This document shows positions 1 to 11,191 of a DNA stretch of 64,000 bases, in pieces. This stretch comes from Rhabditoides inermis (Eukaryota > Nematoda > Chromadorea > Rhabditida > Rhabditidae): the NCBI GenBank assembly GCA_963966185.1, contig CAWZYM010000266.1, positions 1-64,000 of the forward strand, given 5' to 3'. Under the pieces are notes generated by a model that did not search any database, had not been told where the DNA came from, and saw only the letters and a program-made list of their open reading frames with translations. Positions within the stretch are counted from its first letter, which is position 1, and every line of letters starts with the position of its first letter. Made by a program: the position numbers and the translations under genes.

Positions 1-843
<843 letters not shown>

Positions 844-1079
844 CTTTTGCTGGCCTTCAGAAAGATGTCAGAACGCGCCCACACCTTCAGAAGATCCTCA
901 CAAAGTGCCTTTTTGTATCGAAAAGCAGTTTTTCGAGACATAACCTGCGCCTTTTTTCCTAGACGGCCGATAGTTGTTGGGAGAGATGGAGAGAAGGAGA
1001 TGGAGCTGACTGTACTATGTGATATATCCATTTGCAGCCTTTCCGGTGGATGCCCGTGTGGCTGTTTCGGAAGGCGATC

Positions 1080-1139
1080 GTGCGGCCCCCTGCCACTGGC
1101 CTCGTTCTCGAGAGCGAGGCCAGTGGCAGGGGGCCGCAC
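1080..1139. repeat. 60-bp near-perfect palindrome
   Basis: The left arm GTGCGGCCCCCTGCC... and the right arm ...GGCAGGGGGCCGCAC are exact reverse complements with no spacer. There is one G/T mismatch near the centre. The centre lies between 1109 and 1110 on a CTCGAG. It sits in DNA that is open in more than one frame beside the probable gene 3' end at 1376-1893. Confidence 0.95.
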
Positions 1140-1319
1140 AGTGTGGGGCTGATCATGAAGAGCGACGAGAACATCAAGGGGTAAGGTGGAAAGACGGTTT
1201 GAGATGCCGCGCTCACATTCGGCATTTGGATGGCGATGAACAACGTATCTGGAGAGACTGTATTAGTTTCTGATGCGATGCGGATGCTGATTGAGAAAGA
1301 GAGAAAGAAACAGGGAGAG

Positions 1320-1369
<50 letters not shown>

Positions 1370-1371
1370 TT
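1320..1371. repeat. (GA)n microsatellite
   Basis: A run of GA dinucleotides ends a few bases before the TTGCAG acceptor of the exon starting at 1376. In this window GA/CT tracts repeatedly sit right at exon-intron borders. Confidence 0.95.
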
Positions 1372-1375
1372 GCAG

Positions 1376-1893
1376 GAATGTGCTGTGTCGGCAGGTCGAT
1401 ACGTCGAGTACGTGGAGTTTGCCCATCACAGGCAGTTCCAGCACGAGTTCATTTACCTGGCCGAGGAACTGCCGGCGATTAAGGGGTGAGAAGATGGGGG
1501 GGGGGGGGAGAGGCGTGGAAGAGAAAGAGGAGAGAGCGAATGGTGCACTGCGTCCGCTGCTGTATTATTCGAGACATCGAGATAGGCTATGCCGTCACGG
1601 ATATATCAATGTGTTTCGTTACGTAGATGAGTGGATGCGCACTTTTAGTGTCCTGCAACGGTTTATATGTATTGGAAGCGGTATAGACTGTGGGATGAAT
1701 ATGATTGATTCGAAGTGTTTTTTCGGCATTCACACGTGGCTACGATTGAGAGTGGAGAGGCATGTTATGGGTGCATTTCTGGAATCAGTGTGTTTGAATC
1801 GAAGTCGGAGACAGTCATGAAGAGTGGTGTTGATAGCAAAATATATAACATTTACTTTTCAGCAAGTTTGTGGACCGCGTTTCGACTCGGTGA
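1376..1893 (+). CDS. 3'-terminal exons of an unidentified gene (partial)
   Basis: I do not recognise this gene. Two exons can be supported. The first, 1376-1485, follows a TTGCAG acceptor and starts in phase 0; it reads ECAVSAGRYVEYVEF... to ...LAEELPAIKG and ends on a GTGAGA donor in phase 2. The second, 1863-1893, follows TTTTCAG, completes the glycine codon, adds KFVDRVSTR and reaches a TGA. The agreement in phase is the main support. Upstream exons probably lie between the GGAGAA satellite and 1290, where at least two frames (one across the 60-bp palindrome, one from about 1203) look protein-like. I could not connect them by canonical splicing, so the N-terminal part is unresolved. The intron between the two exons is 377 bp. 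Confidence 0.35.
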
Positions 1894-2318
1894 TTCAAGA
1901 AAGCGACTTAAGAGTTTCTAATGTTCGTATTCTTTTTTTACAAGTGCTCTGATGATCTTACTCTGATGGTCTGTGACTTGGAGTGATTTTGATACTGACT
2001 ACTGTGAACTGCCTGACTCCTGCCTACAGTAGTTCCAGTACTCCAGTTAGTTGTTTTTGTAGGCCCTCGTTATGTTGACCTGCAATTCTTCTTTCCATCA
2101 CATAATCTTGTTTTCTCGACAGGATTCAAACAGATGTGTTTTGCAAATATATATTGTTAAAAAATGTATGCATAACGGAGGTGTGTAGCTTTTCTATATT
2201 GTGAACTAGTACCGGGGCGGTTCAGTCAAATGAAGCTGAGTTTTTCATCTTCGAGTGCTATGTACCATGCGTGTTATTTGCAGATTCTCGAATTCGAGAC
2301 TTTCGCAGCGCGTTCCTT

Positions 2319-2475
2319 TCACGAGAAAAGGGTGGCGTAATAGAATGAAGACCACTCGTCGAGACCGAAACAGAATCGCACGTCAAACAACGTCGTTGCA
2401 CCGTGACCATGCTTGCTATAACCGTACCCCATCTGACCGTAGCCCTATCAAGCTGAACAGAGAGAGGGTTGGCGA

Positions 2476-2520
<45 letters not shown>

Positions 2521-2581
2521 CAGAAGCGAAGTCAACAGCAACTGCGACGAGAAGGCAGAGTAAAAGGATTTGGGCAATCAT
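2319..2581 (-). pseudogene. broken nlp-type Gly/Tyr-rich peptide gene
   Basis: Read on the minus strand, exon 1 (2581-2521) encodes a signal peptide nearly identical to that of the intact gene at 3005 (MIAQILLLCLLVAVAVDFAS). It is followed by a donor and an intron filled with GA repeats, again like the intact gene. After a TTCAG acceptor the second exon (2452-2319) should open with codons for Gln-Trp, but reads TGA TAG instead. Downstream only a short GYGQMGYG-like stretch remains before the sequence drifts away from the family. The two in-frame stops at the mature N-terminus make this a pseudogene unless another acceptor is used. It lies head to head with the intact copy; about 420 bp separate the two start codons. 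Confidence 0.75.
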
Positions 2582-2941
2582 TGTAAAAGTGAGTAGAAAT
2601 AGAAGACTGACTCAACGAAAGTTGGTCTTAAATGATTCTGCCACTCTGCGAGTTTGCTGAACTATCATACTAAAAACACGTGAGTCACTGAAGAAAGTGA
2701 TGATCTGCCATCTTTTACAATCAACAATATCGAATACGTGTTCGGCGCTATTTCAGGGAACTCGATCGCATTCCGAGTGACGGCATTCACATCATTCATA
2801 ACAGGTTGATACATACTATCGCCCCAGTCACTCTGACTCTCTTCCGGTGCCATACTCTCTCGCTGATCTCTCACCACTATCGACTCTCCCGATATTTGAA
2901 AGTACAATCAGGTGGATTCAACGAACGTCCGAATGGCGTGG

Positions 2942-2951
2942 TGTATATAAG
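2942..2951 (+). promoter_or_regulatory. TATA-like element of the peptide gene
   Basis: GTATATAAGA lies about 55 bp upstream of the ATG at 3005 and is the only good TATA match in the interval between the head-to-head peptide genes. The likely 5' UTR (about 2972-3004) is also conserved, inverted, upstream of the broken copy. Confidence 0.5.
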
Positions 2952-3004
2952 ACGCTGGTCGTAGATTCAAGTCATCCAGTCTTCTATTTCTACTCACTTT
3001 TACA

Positions 3005-3078
3005 ATGATTGCCAAGATTCTTCTGCTCTGTCTTATGATCGCAGTTGCTGTTGACTTTGCTTCTGGTGAGTTAGAGAG

Positions 3079-3116
<38 letters not shown>

Positions 3117-3318
3117 TGAGAGAGAGAGATTCACATGAAGCGCAATTCACTAATCCTCTTATCTTTCAGCTCAATGGGGCTACGGTGGCATGGGGAACGG
3201 TGGGATGGGCGGATACGGTATGAACGGATACGGTATGCGCGGCGGCTACGGTGGCTACGGTGGTCGTGGAATGATGGGAGGCTACGGTGGCTATCCGGGA
3301 ATGGGATGGGGCAAGTAA
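3005..3318 (+). CDS. Secreted Gly/Tyr-rich peptide, nlp/caenacin-type antimicrobial
   Basis: This is a complete two-exon gene of 69 codons. Exon 1 (3005-3065) encodes a hydrophobic signal peptide ending VDFASA. Exon 2 (3170-3318) starts after ATCTTTCAG, in matching phase, and ends TGGGGCAAGTAA. The predicted mature peptide starts QWGYGGMG, is built almost entirely of Gly-Tyr, Gly-Met and Arg-Gly repeats and ends PGMGWGK, where the Gly-Lys could be an amidation signal. This matches the YGGW-type neuropeptide-like/caenacin peptides of nematodes, which are secreted by the epidermis and act as antimicrobials in C. elegans. The 104-bp intron is mostly GA repeat. A TATA-like box and a short 5' UTR lie just upstream. 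Family assignment is by composition and layout, not by alignment. Confidence 0.85.
3066..3169 (+). repeat. GA-rich intron of the peptide gene
   Basis: The intron runs from GTGAGT to ATCTTTCAG and contains a GA microsatellite starting 8 nt after the donor. The broken paralogue has a GA tract at the equivalent place on its own sense strand, so the tract predates the duplication or was copied with it. Confidence 0.85.
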
Positions 3319-3779
3319 GCCCTGCCCGCTCACCAACCACTTCTGCCATATACAAAACGTGCTAATTCCAACATGATCAATAATATTGATGTATTGTATG
3401 AATATATATATATATATATATACATATTATATAAACTCCTTGAACATTTTTAGTGAATGTTATATAACTCGTTTACTTGCAATTCAGTCACCCATTTTTA
3501 TAGTTGTTTATCGAAGTGGTCAATCTTTTCGATCTCGCTTGTCGTTGATCGTTCATTTAAATACTCATGATAAGCGAATTTCTCAACTGGCATTAGCGAA
3601 TTTCTCAACTGGCATTAAGAGGAAAGTAGCAAGGAGAACAAAGGCGCTTCAATTACTTGTTTTCAGACGATCTGTGCACCATGTCAGATTCTAAGGACAT
3701 TCTGATGTATCTGGTGAACTCAGCATGTCTGTCTAAATGACCATAGCAGTGTGGAACGCCCACTGTCGGAGAACCAGAG
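3319..3779. other. Intergenic, no gene seen
   Basis: This holds the 3' flank of the peptide gene with a short (AT)n run at 3403-3422 and a 24-bp direct repeat (CGAATTTCTCAACTGGCATT, about 3576 and 3598). I see no coding exon. Confidence 0.6.
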
Positions 3780-4063
<284 letters not shown>

Positions 4064-4814
4064 CTTTCTGACGTTTCCGGGTTCAGCATGTTTGAATTAC
4101 AAATCGGTCTTTCTATAGCTATAGGGCTGTCTACGATACGTGTCTGTTGTATCAGACAAGGTGTTCTGGAACTCCAACTAATACATAAGGGGCGCTGTGA
4201 ACTCAAACTTGTTTGTTCTTCAGGAACAGTCTCAAAACAAAATAGTAAAACGATATTTTTTTCGGTGTTGTGTATTGTGTAGTGCATAGTGTTTGAAAGC
4301 GTGTAGGTTAGTGCATGTGGTGAAGGGGTGCCACGCACTATCTCGCGAGCCATGTCACCAGCCACTAAAGCGACATCGCGTACTGGACCTACTTTATGTA
4401 ACCAACAACGGACGACATTCATTGAGAAACGACATTTATTCACATCTGGAAACGCGTGATTGGCGGTGGTTTCATTTCGGTAAGACGACTTTGCGGTAGT
4501 GTCGGTTGCACAAAACAATCATCGCAGCACTGAAAATCGAGTGCACGCCAAAGCAAGTGAAGATAGCATCCATATAGCCTGGAATGTGTATTGGTGTGTT
4601 GGATATGGTCAGATTCTATAACCACCCGTTTGTTTCTCCGTATCGCTTGCGACGATGTTGTGACGCTTGTTTTCGAGATATGGACAAACATAGCAAAAAT
4701 AAAGCAAAATAATAAAATGGGAACGATTACACCGTATATCTGAAACTTTCTTGTTTGAGTATCACTGCCAGCCTAACGCTGTGCCCAAATACCGCAGTTC
4801 GGTAAGTTAGTGTT

Positions 4815-5572
4815 TCGATTTTCTCGACGTCAAAAACCAACCAATCTTGGAGTGGATATAGGTGCATGACTCTTGACCAATTTGGATAATTCTGTAAAAC
4901 CAACAAAAAAAAAGATATGAAAACGGTGTGATTCTCACTTCCATAGTCTTTTCTATGTTATTGTAAGAGTCCAGTAGTGAATAACCTAATAACACAGTGT
5001 AGATGAAATAGGGGAGTACGATTCCAATGTAGCACCACATTGGCTCGTTTTGTGCGCGACAGATTTTCTGAAACTACCAGAAAATCGATTTTGAAAAGTT
5101 ACTCACAAAATAGCGAAATATATAAAGTTGCAAAACGGATGTTCCTCCAGCACAAGAACATACATTGGTATAAACTGTTTAAAAAATGTGAAATTCATAG
5201 AGCAAGATTGCCTACCGTAATATAAAAAGTCGGTATTTTGAAGACGGTAGAGAAAATTCCTGCAGAAAACCCGCCAGGTATCGGTAAAAAAACCATGGGA
5301 AGAGCGAAAGAAACGGTGACGTCAAGCAGAGAGTTGAAAACTTTAACTTCATGAAATGCATTTAAAACGAGAACTTTTATGTGCAATATCAGAAAAAGTT
5401 GTCTAACAAGCTATGGAAAAAGATCAATGTTCTCACTAGATGAATGAGTAGATGCCACTTGTACTCTTTCTTATTCGATGGAGATTTGAAGAGCACACAA
5501 TAGTAAGCGATAGAGTCAAAGATAACGGTAGTTCGCATAATAGAAGTTGTAAGTACAAAACGTCACGTTCAT
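4815..5572 (-). pseudogene. Broken srh-like serpentine chemoreceptor
   Basis: On the minus strand, exon-like blocks encode segments of a seven-transmembrane receptor. They include an N-terminal block from ATG at 5572 (MNVTFCTYNFYY), a block reading FNSLLDVTVSFALPMVFLPI then PGGFSAGIFSTVFKIPTF, a block KICRAQNEPMWCYIGIVLPY, and a block NYPNWSRVMHLYPLQDW. The LP..FLPIPGG..AGI pattern is what I expect of the nematode srh/str superfamily. Compared with the sister copy at 11.3-12.7 kb, the first exon has lost about 20-30 bp and goes out of frame, and the third block has lost one base, so it cannot encode a receptor. C-terminal exons were not found. Moderate confidence for the superfamily, lower for srh itself. 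Confidence 0.65.
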
Positions 5573-6662
5573 TGTATGTGTCTTTCTTTTCGAAAGAGCC
5601 CCGCGTTGTCTCAAGCGAATAATTATCATCACGCTCATCGTTCTATCAGCCAAAATTCTTGAAACGAGTTTTTCGAACACTTCTATTCATTCACGCATCG
5701 TAAAAGGTGAAGACATGAAAGGTGAAGCTAGCCCGGAATCAAGAGACTTCTGTGCGAAGAAGTGCAACGAATAGTAACTATGGATGGCACTACACTCAAT
5801 TCTCAAAGCGGACATCGCTAATTACTACAATCACGCGGTTATGAAAACGAGAAACGACTGGAGAGAGAGAGAGAGGGGGGGGGGAGAGGGAGAGGGTTAG
5901 AGAGGAGAAGAGAGATAGAAATTGCGGGCGGGAATGGCAGGGAGCAGTCGAGAGGGAAGTGCGAGGCGGCTACGAAATTGAAAAACAAGTGAGAGCATAT
6001 GCGCGACATGTAACAAATGCAAAGTATCGGACGCACAAAAACTGAATGCGCGGATTAGTTGAACTGCATAGAACATATCCTCTCGCCTGTATCAATGGTA
6101 TCAACAGCTAACAGTGTTGCAACTTATTAACATCACTTGTCAGCAGTAGTATACGCGTTCACCTTATATTGCAGTCTAGTAACGCCTCAGGAAGTTGTCT
6201 ATTTCGTAGTGAGAAATACCGAAATATGCCGTAGACGCTACACTTCAAAAACCAAAAATTTGTATGCTCATATGACTATAAATGATAGTCATATGTGCAT
6301 AAACACACGATGACTCTGTAACAATCCATCTAATGGTGTTTGTGCTTTGTGCGTACGGACGGTTCGTCGGGACATTTCAGTTTCTCTCACTACGATGTAC
6401 ACAACTTCGCGTAGCGTTATCTACAACTTACCAGTCGGAGTCGCGCCCGGACGGACGGACGGACGGACTTTTCTATATATTAGGATTTTCATTTTCATCA
6501 TACATTTATGTATGAAAAGTGATTGCATTTTCACGTAGCAGTCGTATAGACGGATTGGATCCTATTTGTTAACTGTGGAAAATTTGTTATCCATATATCA
6601 TCATTATACACTGAAGAGGCAAGTAGAGCTAGATGGACTCTCTCTTCGATCCCCTAACCATT

Positions 6663-6739
6663 GGCTCGATGGTGCAGTGGTAGTGCGCGCTGCCAGTGCA
6701 CAATCACGCCCTGTCCATGGGTTCGATTCCTTCTCATGG
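6663..6739 (+). mobile_element. tRNA-like sequence, probable SINE head
   Basis: Pol III A-box-like (TGGTGCAGTGGTAG) and B-box-like (GGTTCGATTCC) motifs are spaced as in a tRNA. No full cloverleaf with a paired acceptor stem can be drawn, so I read it as a tRNA-derived repeat or tRNA pseudogene. Confidence 0.45.
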
Positions 6740-7216
6740 AGCGTTTTGGATATTTGAAGACATACACGTTGTGTTGCACAAAACGACACAACATGTGAAA
6801 TGTCACGGATGGCATGTAGGATCCAATTCGACTATACATAGTTTACACACGAAATTTAGAGTGGAACGTTCCTTCAAAGAAAGAAGACCAAAAATAATTG
6901 AGAGAGAGAGTGAAAGAAAGAAAATAAAAAGAAGGAAGAAGGAAACACAGAGAAAGTCCTGACGCAAAAGCGTCGTTATTCAAGAAAATGACGTTTACGG
7001 GGACAATCACTGTGTCGTATCCTCTTTCTTACACTGTTTTCTCGGACCGTTTCATCCAAACCCTTCCTTATTAGGAGACCATAAGCCACGCTAGGTCTAC
7101 CAGTTTCACTCACCTAGCGGGATCGGGCTAGTGCTGAGGATGGGTTTGGAAACGCGAGCGCACCGGTCCTGCGGCTATTCGCCCCTCTCGAGGGGTAATT
7201 TACAGTGCGCGCGCGG

Positions 7217-7221
<5 letters not shown>

Positions 7222-7268
<47 letters not shown>
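7222..7268. repeat. (GA)n microsatellite in 5' region of PAN/ZP gene
   Basis: A GA tract lies about 180 bp upstream of the start codon. Confidence 0.95.
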
Positions 7269-7271
<3 letters not shown>

Positions 7272-7449
7272 GGGGATACCTGACCACCCGGCGGTAATAA
7301 TTGACCCGTCCCTCCTCACTCTTTTCTTCCCCCCTTTCACTATCGACCCCATAGACAGTGCGTGCAGTATCCGGTTCTCCGAAATCTTCCAGCAACATCC
7401 GGGTGCACTATTCGTCGACGACAAGGAGTGATTCTTCTGTTTCACTGTC

Positions 7450-7590
7450 ATGTCATTTCGAATCTGGCGAGCCGCGTTGCTACTATTGCTCGTGCGTGCA
7501 GGAGTACTCGGTGAGTGTTTTTTCTCCTCTAATTTTGGAATTGTGTTTGCTCTCTCGTCAATGTTCAACACTTCATCTACTCTGAAGTTT

Positions 7591-7645
<55 letters not shown>

Positions 7646-9160
7646 TTACGTACTCTTAGCATTACTGATAATGATAAAGAACTCCTTTTCTTTCACTTCC
7701 CTCAATGCTTCGCACTTTTGATTGAATGGGAGATTGATGAGACGAGTGAGAACTTTGCGTAATTACCAACATTGTGTCGTTTGAAAGACCAGTAATTTGG
7801 AAGCAGGCTGGTAATTAGGTGCGCGAAAGCGAGAAGTGCGCGGAAGTAGCATGCAAACTACTCGCCTCGTGACTCGTTCATTCTTTTTTGTTTTGTTTTT
7901 TCCGGGGCTGTTTTCTGCACAGGCGGGTGGACAAAAATGTCTAATTCTCAATCATCTACCTTTCTCAGATTCTCCCACAATTTGTTGACAAACTTTTTTT
8001 TTCGCGTGAAACACATATTTGATTTGCGAAATGACGTACAGAATCTCGGCGTTATACTGTCTTTGATAACGTCACCGTCACTGAACCCCAAAATTCTGAC
8101 TCGGAAAATGTTTATTACAAGAGGCAAGAAAAAGTCACAAAAAGTAAAGCCAGCCCTTCATTTTGAAGGCAGGACATCCTCGCCACGTTCTTGAGATATG
8201 GCGAAAGACTTTCGCGGCACTTGTGACACTTGCAGCGACGCGGTGCTCCGGCTCGAACACGACGACGTTCATGCGCTCGGCGGGGCTGCGTCTACTCAAC
8301 GCGGCGGCAGACAAGCTGCCCGACTGCACACTCAACCAGTGCGCCGACAGGTGCAAAGGGACGGAGGTGGGGCACATCTTTGACAGGGGTGCTCGGATTC
8401 AACCCCCGTTGCAGTCGTGTTCTTCGTTCTCGTACGACCCTCTCTCGCAGGAGTGTTCCCTCCATTCCCTGTCCGGCCAGCCATTCGGTCCGGCTGTCCT
8501 CGCGGGGGCGGCGACCGCCGGCGCCGCATTCTTCCAGCACCTATGCGTGCCCGGTCGGTGCTCGGTGGACAGTTGATAGCTAACGCTAACGCTTCGCTTA
8601 CATCGTTGTTGTGACACGTACTTCGGAATCATTGATAAGAAGATGGTCTAGATTTCAGCGCAGAACGGACATGTTCAGAGTTGGCCATGGAGACAGAAAC
8701 GAGTTCAAGGGCTTATCCGAAAAACGTTAAAACTGACTGAAACGTGACAAAATGGTATAAGTAATCGTTGAATTGTTGTTCCGCTGCCTTTCCTATTAAA
8801 TAGTCAATGCCGGCTGCGGCTGATGCTGAAGAGACTGCAAGATGTCCACATCAGTGTGGCAGAAAGAAATTTCAGATTTAATAATAGTGAGAATTCTTAT
8901 ATGAAATGCCTGTGAACCATGTATATGTAATGCGTGTGAACATTTACAATAAGGCTGCAGTAGAGTTGTAGAGTAATGTTCTAGAAAACCAGCAAGTGTC
9001 CTATCCACGATGACGGTGTGTCTTCTGGCTAGCGGCTGACAAAGGGACAATCGATATTCTAATTTATTGAACACGATTTAGGAGACCACCTGTGTCCGGC
9101 GCCGTACGCATTCGAGAGATTTCCCCAGCACATGCTCATTGGGCATGCGATGGAGGTAGG

Positions 9161-9222
<62 letters not shown>

Positions 9223-9236
9223 GGAGAGAGAGAAAA

Positions 9237-9267
<31 letters not shown>

Positions 9268-11151
9268 AAAGAGAGAGTAGGGAAAAAGAGAAAAGAAATC
9301 GGGAAGAACGAAGAAAGATAAAGATGACGCAAGCAACGATTTCGATGTTTATATGATTTCATGTGGAATATCGTTCGTACGTTTTTGTTGTTAAACAAAA
9401 AAGGTTGGCATCGATACAATTTTATAGAGAAACAGGCGTACGAAACAGACTCAAAAACATAGACACATCCAGAAAAAAAAACATTGTACAGAAAAATGTC
9501 TTGTCGCAATCTGTGGCTGTTGCAGTTATCATGAAACAACCAAACGCAACCGCACGTTCGTTAGCCAACTGTGTCTGGAACAAAAATTGAGAAACCTTGT
9601 AAGTGTCCATTTTCATTGAACTCATCAGGTGCTGCTCGTCGGCGGTCTGTCGGAGTGTCTGGCCGCCTGCCTCTCCGCCTACTACCAGCTCGGACTCACC
9701 TGCCAGTCGGTAGGCTCACACAGAAACGGGGTCAAGTGACTGACACACACGCAAACGGTTGCGCGCCGTTTCCGGACAAACTGTCTTCATGTATCGGAGC
9801 CGCCGCGAGTCATGCTTCAACGAGCTCGTTCTTGCAGGCCATGTACTTCTACGAGAGTGGGGAGTGTGTGCTGAATCGGGTGACGCGCCGGCAGCGCCCC
9901 GATCTGTTCGTGGGCGGGCAGACCGAGCGACTCGTCGACTACTTCGAGAACGCCTGTCTCGACGGTGCGTTGCGCGTCGTTTTCTATCGAGTGCTGATGA
10001 AACCGATTTTTCTCACAGTGCCACCTATAAGCGAAACATAACGTGTTTTTCGGGATTGCTGTCAAAGTGCGTACTCACACTCAGGGGTATTCAAAACAGT
10101 TGTTGTTTCGTTTTTCAGGAGCAGTTATAAAAACAAACAAAACACCTGTTTTCAGTCGCGTGCTTTGGCGGCTCGCACGCGCACTGGATTCGCGCGGAGG
10201 AGTTCTCGATATCGGCCGAGAAGGACGTGATCATTGAGAGCAGCAGTCACGACGAATGCCGGGCGATATGCATGGTGAGCGGAGTCTTTGTGACATCCCA
10301 CGACAAGTGTATGTGCACTGCCCTTCTCTCTCTCTCCCTCTCTCTCTCTATCTCTCTCTCTCTCTCGCTCTCTATGACAACGGATTCAGAACACCCACGA
10401 ATGACGACATAGGCAGTGCATACGATGATTGATGAATATGAGATCGTACACGAGTATGGATGCGTTTGTTTTCAGGAGAACTCCATCGGCGACGAGCGCT
10501 TCCCGTGCAAGGCCTACGTGTACAGCGAGAGCAAGCAGGTCGCAGATGCCTTCTATTCAGTATACTCAATGTAGAAAGACTGGAACCTAGACCTAGAGGA
10601 CTAACCTAGAGCTAACCTACTAACCTACTAACCTACTACTAACCTACTAACCTACTAACCTAGACCGCAGCTGATCATCGAACGTAGCCGCTTTCAAAGT
10701 CTATGACTGGAGTGTCGACGACAAAAATTGACCACCTCGAAATGCAAAATGCGATATACCATTTCACTATTATATTTGGGGTTTTTTTCGGGTTCGTATC
10801 GTGGACGGCAAACTAACAAGACAAATGAAGCGCGGCGCGCCATACCGATGACAACGATGACACCTCTTTCTCACACGCAGTCTTCCACTTTCCAGGAGTG
10901 CCACCTGTCGGCCGAGTCTGGCTACTCGGCGCGCGGCTCCGACCCCGGCGCCTTCGACCTCCAACCCATCAGCAGCGGACACTACCTGGAGAAGTTCTGC
11001 TTGAAATGTGAGGAAAGACTTCTTTATGCGCGATATGACAATGGGAAGAGCTGCGAGCTGACGCGGTCGCGGCGGCGTCTCGGAACGAGAGACTGGCGGT
11101 AGTGCCGGTTGCACGAGAGAGAGAGAAGTTAAAAAGAGAGAGGAGAGAGAG

Positions 11152-11191
<40 letters not shown>

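Larger units (their letters stand above)
5573..7449. other. Intergenic with small repeats, no gene seen
   Basis: The block contains a GA/G-rich patch (5861-5895), a tRNA-like sequence (6663-6739), an A-rich GA stretch near 6900-6960 and a GA microsatellite (7222-7268). The last 200 bp probably include the 5' UTR of the PAN/ZP gene that starts at 7450. Confidence 0.6.

Noticed and set aside
4815..5572. Functional chemoreceptor
   Set aside because: Frame-breaking deletions in at least two exons relative to the sister copy.
10588..10663. Possible interstitial telomere repeat
   Set aside because: The unit TAACCTAC does not match the nematode telomere hexamer TTAGGC/GCCTAA.
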